From positions 110,108-174,107 of the forward strand of contig JBBHKE010000013.1 in assembly GCA_037447655.1 (NCBI GenBank): 64,000 bases of DNA, read 5' to 3'. A model generated the notes under the pieces. That model searched no databases and was not told where the DNA came from. It saw only the letters and a program-made list of their open reading frames with translations. The position numbers and the translations under genes are program-made. Source of the DNA: Zygnema cylindricum. Taxonomy: Eukaryota > Streptophyta > Zygnematophyceae > Zygnematales > Zygnemataceae. This document shows, piece after piece, positions 43,587 to 54,062 of this stretch; positions within the stretch are counted from its first letter, which is position 1; each line of letters begins with the position of its first letter.

Positions 43587-45254
43587 ATGTCAAATCCATC
43601 CACCCCCAAATATTCCCAAAAAACACTAGTCCCCACTAAGTTCCTCATAAGATCTACATCTTTCGTACTCATATTTTTATCCATGATAATTACCACATTT
43701 TCTGAACTTCCCTCACTCTCTCCCATGGAATTCTTTCCACTATCACTTTCTAATTTAATTCCCAATAAATATTTCTTCTCCCCTAAACCTTTAATCAAAT
43801 ATTTCTCTTCTCCCCTATCTTTAAAAACCCCTTCTAGTTTCACTTCTCCCCTTTCCTCGGAATCCGTTGAGGTCTCCCTTTCCGACCAGTTTTCTAATTC
43901 CAAAATACCTATAAAATTATCCTTATTAATTTTATTTTTCCCGTTTTCACTTATGGATCCTAGATCTGACTTTCTCATTTCTAAGTCATACACTTTACAC
44001 TCCTCGTCATCCTCAAGTACCTCCTCTCTCTTAATTTCCCTTATACCTCCAAAAGCACAATGTTGCCTTCGTGGAATTTTTGTGTGCTTTTCTCTCTTCC
44101 CCATACTACTAATCCGGAGAAGCTCTAAAATATCTTCATCCTCTTTCTCCTCTTCCCCTTCTTCCTCCTCATCCACATTCCAACTTCTAAGTTTTTCCAA
44201 ACAAAGGCATTCCTCCATATAATGACCCGGTTCCCTACAAAAGAAGCAAACCCCCTTTTTTAAAGCTCCCCTTTCTTTTCCTCTCGCTCTCTTTCCACCA
44301 AAGTTCTGATAAGGTTTACCTTTGTCTTTCTTTCCCTCATTACGCTTCCGCTCGTCACCACCGTTCCTCTTATCACGCTTCTGCTCATCACCACCGTTCC
44401 TCTCATCACGCTTCCGCTCGTCACCGCCGTTCCTCTCATCACGCTTCCGCCAATCACCACCAGCTGAAAATGCATTCACCCTGTCCCTTCCCCTACGAAG
44501 CTCCAAAGTGCTTTCCCTCACAAGAATTATCCCCATGGTAAAGCTCCAAGTCCATGAGGAGCCATCCATTGCCTGCATACGACAAATTATGTTTTCGTAC
44601 TCATCTGGGAGTTTCATAAGTAGTGTATTAATCTTACTCTCCTCAGATTCTACATGTCCCGCACTAGTAAGCTCAACATATAACGTAGCAATATCATTGC
44701 AAAACTCTATCATGCTACCGCCTTTATAAACGTAGGCATATATTTCTTGTTTTACTAATTGCTGCCTCTGAATAGTCTCACTCTTATAAATCTGAGTTAG
44801 TGCTTCCCATATCTCTGAAGACTAGGTTAGACTTAAAAGAGTGATAGCTATCGACTTAGTCACATATCTAAGTATGAGATGTTTTGCTATAGTGTTTTTG
44901 TATTCCCATATTTTCCTGTAATTTTCTTCAGTTTTAATCCCTACATGTGGTACCATAGCTGAGAGCCTAGCTCCCCTCACCATAGGTGTCCCTTTTTCCT
45001 TCTCCCCTATTTCCCCATCCACAGAAAGATTTTTCCCTTCACCTTCCGTTGCATCTGAACTCCGGTTGATATTCTGGGCAGCCTCAGATGCATCTCCATA
45101 GTAAGCTCCTCCAAAGCTAGGTGGCAGACATCTCACTTGTCCCGAAACAATTCCCCATAAGTGCTTCTCGAAAAGCAATCCCGCCATTGTAAACTCCCAA
45201 TAAGTGAAGTCTGTTCCATCGAACATAGGCACCCTAGATTGTGGGCCCATAACC
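43587..45254 (-). pseudogene. Element L gag
   Basis: Starts in the LTR at 45274 as MEVSEFEVMGPQSRVPMFDG. Then come YWEFTMAGLLFEKHLWGIVSG, a linker, KSIAITLLSLT, a stop (TAG at 44823-44825, where element C has Lys), IYKSETIQRQQ-like sequence, MIEFCNDIATLYVELTSAGH, and a CCHC knuckle CFFCREPGHYMEEC. Before the knuckle there is a 33-bp tandem repeat (44343-44460) encoding RKRDERNGGDE units. One nonsense codon is the only break up to the M insertion. Confidence 0.8.
45243..45254 (-). promoter_or_regulatory. Primer binding site of element L
   Basis: GGTTATGGGCCC on the minus strand, perfect, adjacent to the LTR end at 45255. Confidence 0.85.
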
Positions 45255-46457
45255 TCAAACTCTGAGACCTCCATTGGCCCTCAGAGTATGCAGATCCAAA
45301 AGAAGCTAATCTAGATAGTGCCGACTCCAAGTTGATATAAACCCAAGTGACTGACCCCTTGACAGTCAGAACCCCAATATAGATTCACCCCTGTGAAATA
45401 ACACTTTCTGTGTGCTTAGTTCCACCACAGAATGCAAAGTTAGAATATGAGATTTGGACACATTCACCTACTTTTACTTCCCTTAGAAATGCAGCCACCC
45501 TGGCAGACAAAAACTCTGACCGACTACAACCCTGTGTAGCCTGGACTCCCCTAAGTCCGGAGCAAAAAGAGCAAAAAGAATCACTGAAAATGGTCAAGTA
45601 AATTGATAGTTATGGCTGCCCAAAGTTAGCCATTTATACAAGGTGCTCTCTTAGAGAGAGGGTCCTATCTGCCAAATTTTTCTAAGTCCTATCTCCCTCT
45701 AAAACTCTATCTGCTGAAGTACGGCACGAATTAAAACACTGTGTTGTACATAAAAGTACAGGTGCCGGTGTACTTTATGTACGGCCATAGTACGACATGG
45801 CCAAAATGTTGACACGTGTCATATCCGGATTCGTTTCCGTAATCCCCGGAGTTGCCGCAATCCAATGTAGTTTTGCCACGTGTCACTCAATGTGGCGGTG
45901 ATCGCAAACCGCCAAAATCGTACTCCGCGATCTCGGCATCCTTCGCGGTTGTCCGATCAAATTTTGATTTCAATCGTGGCCGTTATAAATACTTGCGCGA
46001 TATTCTTTCCGGCCTCAAACAAACTGCGTGGTATTTATTTCGTATCGGTACCGTAAGTCGTATTTTACACAACTGTTTCTATGCAGTATGCATATTGTTC
46101 TCGTTTAATGAATTAGTCTTATTGTAACTATTTAAATAAATATCATACCAGATATACTCTATCATATAACTTAGACTATTTGGATAAGGTTACGGCTACT
46201 GCGGGTTTGACGCATGGTAGGTACCAGGATCAAATCCTGGCTCTGTCAAAACTCCCTTTTAGAGAGAAAACCTTATAAAACAACTTCTTGTCTCTCTCTA
46301 GACAGCACAGGCAGCCATGGCTAACTCCTCCTCTAGTCTTCAGTGACTGCGACAAGTATAGAGACTTGAGTGAGGAGTTAAAGGCAGGCTGTCAATATCT
46401 ATTATTTTGCTTTTTATTTTGGAATCTCTAGACCTAGAAAATACTTGAATTCTAACA
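45255..46457 (-). repeat. 5' LTR of element L
   Basis: Matches 37903-39109 closely. Its last ~20 bases on the minus strand encode MEVSEFE, the Gag start. Terminal TG is mutated to TC on the plus strand. Confidence 0.85.
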
Positions 46458-48150
46458 CCTCCTCCTCCAAGACTGCATCGGGGACCAACAATTCTCGCTT
46501 CAAATTTTCCGGGGGGAAGAAGACAAAGCAGCCGGCTGAGAGGTGACCGAGTGGATCATGCTTATTCTGCATTCACAGGGGAGCCTCTTCCCATTCAAGA
46601 ATCTTTCTCCGTTCCGGAAAAAGATCTGTGGATTGCTGCGGCAAATGACGAGATAAAGTCAATTATAGAGGCTCAAACTTGGGAGCTTGTGGAACTTCCA
46701 CCGGATCGAAAAGCGATTGGTTGTAAGTGGGTATTCAAGTTAAAACTGAATCACGATAATACCATAGAGAGATATAAGGCCAAGCTTGTTGCTAAGGGGT
46801 ATAGCCAGAAAGAGGGCATTGATTAGGAAGAGACGTTCTCACCTGTAGTTCGTTTTCCTACTGTTAGGATTCTCTTATCTTTAGCAGCAATAGAGGATAT
46901 GGAATTGCATCAAATGGATGTGAAGACAGCTTTCTTGCATGGGGATTTCGAGGAAGTTATATATATGAAGCAACCAGAGGGATATGTAGAAAAAGGGAAA
47001 GAAAATCTGATCTGTAAATTGTTGAAGTCCCTTTATGGTTTGAAGCAGGCTCCACGACAGTGGAACCTAAAACTGGATGAATTTTTGACAAATCTTGGCT
47101 TTACTAGAATCAGTTCAGATCATTCAGTTTATGTAATGGAAGGGGAAGATGGAGTGATATATATTGATGTTTATGTTGATGATTTGTTGTTGCTAAGCAA
47201 ATCCATTAATGAAATTAACAAAATAAAAACAGCTCTAAATTCGCGGTTCGAAATGAAAGATTTAAGGGAGGCTAAGTATATTTAAGGAATTCAGGTAGAA
47301 AGGGATAGAAAACAAAGACTAATTTATTTGACACAGAAAGAAGCCATTGGAAACATGCTTGAAAGGTTCGGCATGTCAGAGGCAAAGGGCTCCCATGGAG
47401 TTCAGACAAAAAATATAAGGGAAAGAGTCACATGGTGGGGTTGTGATTGATGACTCTTTGGAGTCAGGAGAGGCAGATTTTATGTCCTCCATTCCTTACA
47501 GGCAAATCCTCGGAAGCCTCATCTACTTCATGAACTATACCCGTCTGGATATTGCAGCAGCTGTTGGAGCCTTAAGCCGAAGTTTGCAAAATCCAAAGAA
47601 GTCAGACTGGGAGGCAGCAAATAGAGTTCTTCGATATCTTGCAGGAACTCGAAACCTCCGACTCTCCCTCGGTGGAGAGGAAGTAAAAATTCAGACATGG
47701 AGGGATGCGAGATTTGGAGATATGCCAAGCCGACGCTCTACTAGTGGATACATTCTGAAGATTGGAAGTGGGACATGCTGTTGGAGCAGCAAACTTCAGA
47801 AGGTGACAGTTCAGTCTACTATGGAGACTGAGTACATGGCGGTTAGCGCAGCCGTCAAAGAGTTGCTTTGGGTAAAGTCTCTCCTTCAAGAGCTTTTGTT
47901 TATGCAATCTGGACCTCAAGTAGTGTGGTGTGACAATCAGGCTGCCATTGCTATTGCATCTAACCCTAGCCATCACTTTAAGAGCAAACACATTGATATC
48001 AAGCTACACTTTGTGAGAGAGAAGGTTATAGGAAGAGTTCTGAAACTCAATTATTTACCAGATGAGGAGATAATTGCTGACATGATGACTAAACCCTTGC
48101 CTGCACCTAAATTAAAGTTTTGCAGAGAGGCATGTGGCTTAAGTGGCTAG
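46458..48150 (+). pseudogene. Element K reverse transcriptase and RNase H
   Basis: Resumes element K after L. 46551-46826 reads [20 protein letters not shown] and AKLVAKGYSQKEGID then TAG. 46899-47285 has [26 protein letters not shown] and DVYVDDLLLLSK, then TAA at 47283-47285. After a frameshift near 47390, 47443-48150 has ILGSLIYFMNYTRLDIA, DARFGDMPSRRSTSGY, CCWSSKLQKVTVQSTMETEYMA, WCDNQAAIAIASNPSHHFKSKHIDI and MMTKPLPAPKL, ending CGLSG. RNase H looks whole. Confidence 0.85.
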
Positions 48151-48172
48151 AAGAGTCTAAAGCTTTAGGGGA

Positions 48173-49012
48173 AGTTGTTTTGGAAAGCTTTAGTCCTCTC
48201 AATGCCTCGAGTATGAGGGAGAGAGAGTTTCACGACTTAGCATATGTTTGGTTGTAAGTTCGTTTCATTACACACCAGAATTGATGTTCCACTAGATCGG
48301 TGGGGAGTACACCTTTGTATACACTCCCGAGACACAAGTCACTACAAGAAAGAGGACACTCGAGAATATCGGATTGTTTGTGCATAGATACACTTGAGGA
48401 CAAAATGGCACATGGAGATTTGTCTACGGTGCCGAATGTGATATGTACGCGGCTGAGGGAGACCGCCGACAAATGCTGGTCCGTGTGAGCCACATACACG
48501 ACAAATGACGTGGCATATAGAATCCTACTCCTTTGTGAATATCTAGTTAAGTAGATTTTTGTCTTTGTGTGGTTAGTTGATTAGTAAAGGAATCTTTTTG
48601 TATGACGTACCTTGTTCGGTTCGAGCCGCAGATATTTATTGTACGGCTGGTATGCCTCCGTACGTTCAGCAGCATAGGCTTCGGTGTATATTAGTAGGAC
48701 TTAGATAACTTTGAAGGTATGAACATTTTGTAGTCAAAAACTGTACAGCCTGTTTTTGGCATTTTCATCTGTGAATATCTCACAGATCTGTTGACATAAT
48801 TACTTGTAATTTTGTGTGTATGTTCATCCTGATATTATCTACACTGTGGTAGATTTTCAGAGATATTGTGTCTCTGGTTTGGGTTTTATCAACTGTTGAA
48901 GTTGCTATTTTTCAGACCGGTTTTTGTGAAAGTTTCTTGCTTGGTTTGGTTCCGAGATGACTACACCGGCATCCTCATCGTCTTCGGTTCCGCCTGTTGT
49001 CTCAGAACAACA
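48173..49012 (+). repeat. 3' LTR of element K
   Basis: 840 bp, the pair of 35172-36011. It starts AGTTGTTTTGG instead of TGTTGTTTTGG and ends CAGAACAACA. Confidence 0.9.
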
Positions 49013-49242
49013 AATACAGACGTAGAGATAAGATTCTTGTTTAACTCCGGAATAAACAATACATCGGAGAACGTAACTATTGAGGTTTTTCCCTCCACTG
49101 CGACTTTCAGATCTACCGATCCTACATAAGTAGTGGTCACTACCCTCCCATCCCCATATTCAATCTCTACTGTGGGGATCTTTCTCAGCTGAGTAAACAG
49201 ATGCTTATCTTTGCACATGTGCATAGATGCACCTGAATCCAC
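49013..49242 (-). pseudogene. Element J protease region
   Basis: Minus strand reads MDSGASMHMCKDKHLFTQL (aspartic protease D-S-G-A), VEIEYGDGRVVTTTYVGSVDL and FSDVLFIPELNKNLIS. It is cut at 49013 by element K and continues at 35171. A TAG lies just before the start Met. Confidence 0.75.
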
Positions 49243-49305
49243 AATCTAGCCTCCTTCACCTTTCAGTCCACCAAAAGCACATTTCTGCTTTCGTGGAATT
49301 TTGAC

Positions 49306-50403
49306 TTATGTTTTTGCCTCCAACTCCTCATCCAAAAGAAGTTCGTCGTCCTCCTCATCGGATTCCTCCTCGAGTACCTGTGTGACAAGTGCCTTTTTCT
49401 TCCCTCGTGTTTGACCCCCGGTCTGCCCCTCCTTTATCCGAAGCTCGGTCAGTTTGGTGCATTCTGCCATGTAATGCCCGGGTTTCTTACAAAAGTGACA
49501 AAGCCCCTTTGGTCCCCTCATTCCGGATTCATCGGATTGATTTTTCAGGTCTTCCCCTCCATGACTTCCAAGGGGTTTCCGTGAATCTTTATTTCTCCAA
49601 CTTGCTCCAGCCGCCAACGCTTGTCGGTTCTTAACTCCCCTTCGGATTTCGATTGTATTCTCTCGGACGAGAATCATACCAACTACTGAATTCCATACCC
49701 ACCTGGAGTCCGAAAGATCATGTACCCGGTTTAGAATGTTCTCATGCTCATCGGGTAGTTTCATGAGTAAACTATGTACCTTTGCCTTCTCGGTTTCTAC
49801 TTTTCCGGCACACTCTAACTCCATGAAAAGTATAGCCAGCTCATTGCATAAATCGAGCATCTTCTCTCCTTTGTGAAAGTATCCATTGATCCTTTAGTCT
49901 GTTAGCTTCTGTTCCTGAATAGTACCGCTACGGTACATCTCTATAAGCGCATCCCACAGATCGGATGCCCTTTCCACCTGTAAATGAGGACCAGCGAGTC
50001 CTTGTGTGAGATGACGGAGGATAAAATGCTTGGCTGCCATGTTGTTGTAGTCCCAAGTATCGATATCATTCTCCTCATTCCTCGAAATAGGAGACATGAA
50101 AGCAGGTCCGGTTGCTATAGGTGTGGATTTCTCTTTTTCTTTCACTTTTTCCATCACGATGCTTTCTCCGTCTTCTGATTCCTCTCATGACGGTGGATCT
50201 GGTTTCCTACCAAATATGCTTCCTCCAAACCGTGGAGGAATATCAGGACCGGATGGGCGCTTCACTCGCCCACTCACTATTCCCAAAAATCTTTTCTCAC
50301 ATAGGTCTCCCATCATCATACTCTCCCAGTAGATGAACCTAGTCCCATTGAATATGGGCACCCTAGAGGGTGGGCCCATAACCTGCAACTCTGAGACCTC
50401 CAT
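49306..50403 (-). pseudogene. Element J gag
   Basis: Starts in the LTR (50403) as MEVSELQVMGPPSRVPIFNG. Then FIYWESMMMGDLCEKRFLGIVSG, a break near 50185, MAAKHFILRHLTQGL and LWDALIEMYRSGTIQEQ (50157-49894), a break, and MLDLCNELAILFMELECAGKV, LMKLPDEHENIL and the CCHC knuckle CHFCKKPGHYMAEC (49860-49306). The end is acidic. Two breaks by stop or frameshift. Confidence 0.8.
50372..50383 (-). promoter_or_regulatory. Primer binding site of element J
   Basis: GGTTATGGGCCC on the minus strand, perfect, adjacent to the LTR end at 50384. Confidence 0.85.
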
Positions 50404-51376
50404 AGGTACTCAGAGTAGGCAGCTTGCTAGAAGCCTCTAGGATAACCTCAGTTATTTAAGCTTTGTATGAATATTGCTGACACCTTCACATAATACAGAC
50501 TGACCAGACTGCACCCCTTGGAAGGGCTGACTCCCCTGAGTCTGCCACAAAAAGAATCCTTGAATTTGCTCCCCTGAGCAGTTAATTATCAATGGTCAAA
50601 GATGACCCTTTTATACAAAAGCTCTCTGAGAGAGAGGCGGCTACCTCTAATTTTCTAAGTCCTAAACCCCACTCTAAACCCTCTCCTACTGATGTACGGA
50701 ACCAATCAATTGAGTGTACAGTACAGAAAGGTACTTGGTCCGAAGTACTTTCTGTACAGCCATTGTACGATATAGCCAGAAAGACGACGCCTGACATATC
50801 CGGGTTCGCCATAATATGTCCCGGGGATGGCGTCATCCAATGTCATGCTGCCACGTGTCACCCATTGTGGTTGTGACCAAAAACCGCCAAATCGACCATT
50901 CCGCGATGCCGGCTTCTTTCTCCGTCGTTAGATTAATGTCGGCCTTAATTTATAGCCGTTAAAAATACAAGTAATACATTTCCGTTGTAATTCTATTTTT
51001 AACTGTGTCTGTGTGATTGTGGTCTGCTAGTCAGTAAATCAAACTTCTCTTTTTCGTCATCTTTAAGTAGTTATCGTACCCTATATACTTCAGCACTGGT
51101 CTTAGACTACAGGGCAAGACTAACAGCTACTTTGACGGATGGTAGGTACCAAGATCAAATCCTGGGTCCGTCAATCCTTTTGGTAAGTTTACCAAGGATC
51201 TGCCTTCTGACTCTAGAAGGAGCATAGGCAACCATTGCTCTAGCTTCCTCTCCAGCCTTCAGTGACTACGACAAGTATGGGGGCTAGAGAGAGAAGCTAG
51301 AAGCAGGCTGCCTCTGCTTTTTCCTGCTTTTATTTAAATCTTTTAACTAACATAGAAAATATCTTTTATTTCAACA
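50384..51376 (-). repeat. 5' LTR of element J
   Basis: 993 bp, TGCAACTCTGAG to TTTCAACA on the plus strand. The pair of 31177-32169, with the same inverted repeat and tRNA-like stem-loop. Its terminal bases encode MEVSELQ on the minus strand. Confidence 0.85.
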
Positions 51377-51381
51377 AAAAG

Positions 51382-51832
51382 ATGACATTCAGTCATAGGA
51401 ATTCCAAGAAACGTACGGACGAGTGAAATGCGGACATGCGTTCGCTTAATAGCCTTGTCGTACATAGGTCGTACAAAAGGTACACCGGGAGTACTACTTT
51501 TTGTACGGTACGGTAATCTGATTGGTCCGTACTTCAATAGATAGAAGTTATTAGAGAGAATCAGGACTGTGAAAATTTTGGTAGGTAGTCACCTCTCCCT
51601 TTGAGAGTTTCTACAAATTGGCATTTTTACTGCCTCATAACTTATCGCCTGGTTGGGCGTTTTCACAGATTCCTTTTCCTACGGACTAAGGGGAGTTCAG
51701 ACTGCACAAGGGTGCATTTAGATTGTTAGCTAGATTACCTGGCCAGCAGTGGCTGTGGGTTAAAGTGGGCTAGTTAACAACTATCTAGAGGCTTTCTGTA
51801 TTCTGTAGTCCAATGGAGGACACAAAATTGCA
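51382..51832 (+). repeat. 3' LTR of element I, right part
   Basis: Continues from 31176 (ATGACATTC...) and ends CCAATGGAGGACACAAAATTGCA. The total LTR length, ~1035 bp, equals the family norm. The end contains an MEDTKLQ-type Gag start. The next bases, GAAAC, do not match the left flank of element I. Confidence 0.8.
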
Positions 51833-51895
51833 GAAACCTACAAACCCCCCAACTAAAGTCGCATCAACCCTAATAACAAACCTAGTAACAATAGT

Positions 51896-52949
51896 GTGGA
51901 GAACTTCTCGCCTCATACCAACAGCCTACCTACCCTTATCGATTTACCGAAACTCTCAACCACAATAGCGTCCATGTCGTCATCATCCTCTTCACAACCT
52001 AAAAGAAAGAGACTAGTGCGGAAAGGAAATGACGATATGCATTATCATGACAGACTTTTGGCAGCAGCCGAGGCCATGGTAGAGGCAGACCGGAGTATAA
52101 TAGTAACGGAGGAAGGGGAAGAGGTAGAAGCGGCTGGTGGCGAGGAGCACACATGTGAAAGCACTAGAGGGGAAGGATCACAAAATTCGCAAGACCAGGA
52201 GTATAACCCACTCCGAGAGGGTAACCACGAAGATGAAGAGGATCATGAGCTCTTAGATGCAAAAGAGCAAGAGCGCGAACTGACAATTCCACCACAAGAG
52301 GAATGTGCCTCTAACTTAGAGGTGATGAAAGACCATAACCAGGAAAGCACCGCCAATGAGCAGTCTTCAGAGAGCTCCAAAAAAAAGCGGAGCAGCAATT
52401 TCCTAGCAAGGATGACGTATTTGTCCTCCGACGGGAAAGAGGGGAAAGGGAGGAAGAGAGTGAAAAGAAGAAAAAATTCTGGACTATCTAATTCCTCTAC
52501 CCATAGACTCCCAGAACCACGACCTCAACGTCTGCTTTGCGAAACGGTTTTACTAGGACCCTCCAGAGTGGCCATTAGAGTGTCCTCAACTTCAACTTTG
52601 CGAAACGGTTCTACTAGGACCCTCAAGAGTGGCCAGTAGAGTGGCGAACAAGGAAACCCGGGGAACCACTCAACATTCCTGCGGCATACCTTCTCACCCC
52701 GCGTGGAATTTTATGCGTACAAAGTACCTAGGGAACAATCATAAAGGTTACGTACAGGTGAATCCTCACGTCTTGCCGTTTGTGGAGGTGGTCGAGGACC
52801 ACTACCGATATTGGGTGGATGTCCCGGGGTTGCTTCCAAAATATCACCCATGGGATGTCCACCTCCATGATATCATTTCACGGGCTGAAGTATTGCCCGA
52901 AGTGAGAGCACTCAAAATGGCCTGGAAGAACGTGTTGCAGCCGGCCTGA
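51896..52949 (+). CDS. Unrecognised acidic/basic ORF pair, possibly one broken gene
   Basis: Frame one (51896-52639, 247 codons) is Ser-rich, then acidic (EEGEEVEAAGGEE, EDEEDHELLDAKEQERE), then basic (KKKRSSN, KGRKRVKRRKNS). This looks like a disordered nuclear protein. Frame two (52629-52949) overlaps by ~10 bases and reads HPAWNFMRTKYLGNNHKG, HVLPFVEVVEDHYRYWVDVPGL, ALKMAWKNVL. It is more globular in composition. A 63-bp tandem duplication (from 52535 and 52598) sits at the junction and may have caused the frame change. I recognise no family. It lies between elements I and N, so it may be part of another mobile element or a host gene. Confidence 0.35.
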
Positions 52950-53024
52950 GCTACCAAAAAGCACGTATCCTTCAAATTGAGGAACAACCGCAATTAGAAG
53001 CGGAAGCGAAGGAAAAAGAGGAGG

Positions 53025-54062
53025 TGCAATTCTATGTCCTCCGTTGGACCACAGAATACATGAAGCCTCTAGATAGTATTTAACTAACCCACTTCAAGCC
53101 ACAACCACTGCTGTCCAGGAAGGAAAAATGACAGTTTGAGTGCACCCCTATGCAGCTTGGACTCCCTTGAGTCCGTAGCAAAAAGAATCACTGAAAACGG
53201 CCAACCAGCCGATAAGTAAAGAGGCAGTAAAAATGCCAATTTTTACAAACTCTCAAAGAGAGTGGTGACTACCTACCAAAATTTTCTAAGTCATGATTCC
53301 TTCTAATAACTTCTATCTATTGAAGTACGGACGAATCAGATTACTGCCCCGTACCAAAAAATACTACTGCCAGTGTACCTTTTGTACGGCCTATGTACGA
53401 CAAGGCTATTAAGCGGACGCGTGTCTGCTTTTCACTCGTCCGTACATTCCTCAAAATTCCTATGACCGAATGTCATCTCTCCACGTGGCTCCAGGTCATG
53501 CCACGTCACAAAACGCCAAAGCGACCACTCCAGGATTTTGGCAATGATGTGCGCCGTTAGATTTGCAGCCAGACGCAATCTTAGCCGTTATAAATACTTG
53601 CGCGATATTTGTTTCGCTGTCAAAACAAAATGTGTGGTATTCGTTTTAAAAAGTGTCGTACTTCGTACTTTCATTAAACTGTATCTATGCAAGCCGTATA
53701 CAATTTTAGTTAAATGAATTTGTTCCTCTTTAGAGATATATATATATCTATCACATACAATAGCATTTAGCATTGGTCCTAGTCTTATAGGATAAAGTTG
53801 ACCGTTATCGGCCAACTTCACGATCCAAAGATACCAGGATCAAATCCCGCGTCTGTCAAGTATATTTTTAGTAGCCTACTAAAAATAATTGCCTGTTGAA
53901 CTAAGGCAGCCATGGATCAACCACCCTCTCTATCCTTCAGTGACTACAACAAGTAGGGGGGCTAGAGAGAGGAGGTGGAGGCAGGCAATTCGTCTTTTTT
54001 CTTTTCTTTTATACTAACCTATTAAACCTAGAAAATACTCTATAAATCTATTATTTTCAACA
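53025..54062 (-). repeat. 3' LTR of element N
   Basis: TGCAATTCTATGTCC to TTTTCAACA. Includes the GTAC inverted repeat (53352-53390), CCACGTGGCTCCAGGTCATGCCACGTC, and a tRNA-like arm ACCAGGATCAAATCCCGCGTC (53834-53855). Confidence 0.85.

Larger units (their letters stand above)
37903..46457 (-). mobile_element. Element L: gag-only copia-like element interrupted by M
   Basis: LTRs 37903-39109 (1207 bp) and 45255-46457 (1203 bp). Exact target duplication CCTCC (37898-37902 and 46458-46462), although in a CCT repeat. Without element M, the internal region is ~2 kb: gag 45274-43587 and an RNase H residue 39470-39123. Protease, integrase and RT are absent, as in element C, its closest relative here. 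Polypurine tract AAAATAAGGGGAG sits at 39110-39122. Confidence 0.85.
35172..49012 (+). mobile_element. Element K: copia-type retrotransposon interrupted by L and M
   Basis: LTRs 35172-36011 and 48173-49012, both 840 bp. Exact target duplication AATAC (35167-35171 and 49013-49017), confirmed by the uninterrupted homologous stretch near 57050 in element N. Order: gag 35956-36510, protease remnant and integrase 36515-37902, [element L 37903-46457], RT and RNase H 46458-48150. The polypurine tract TTAGGGGAAG precedes the 3' LTR. EQQ-VTG lineage. A gag-protease deletion plus two nonsense codons in RT make it non-autonomous. Confidence 0.9.
31177..51376 (-). mobile_element. Element J: copia-type retrotransposon with K-M nested inside
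   Basis: LTRs of exactly 993 bp at 31177-32169 and 50384-51376. Target duplication GAAAG (31172-31176) and AAAAG (51377-51381), one mismatch. Minus-strand order: gag 50403-49306, protease 49242-49013, [element K 35172-49012], integrase and RT 35171-33289, RT and RNase H 33287-32183. It belongs to the ELQ-VMG lineage. LTRs differ at a few percent of sites, so it is older than K and M. Confidence 0.85.
28712..51832 (+). mobile_element. Element I: internally deleted copia element, host of the J-M nest
   Basis: 5' LTR remnant at 28712-28937, internal RT/RNase H 28938-30579, and 3' LTR 30593-31176 plus 51382-51832, split by element J. Between 28937 and 28938 the sequence jumps from mid-LTR to a late part of pol (VTKLSHPDEP), so the rest of the LTR, gag, protease and integrase are deleted. 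Flanking pentamers do not match, and the partner half of element H's LTR is absent, so a larger deletion or rearrangement is likely. Confidence 0.7.
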
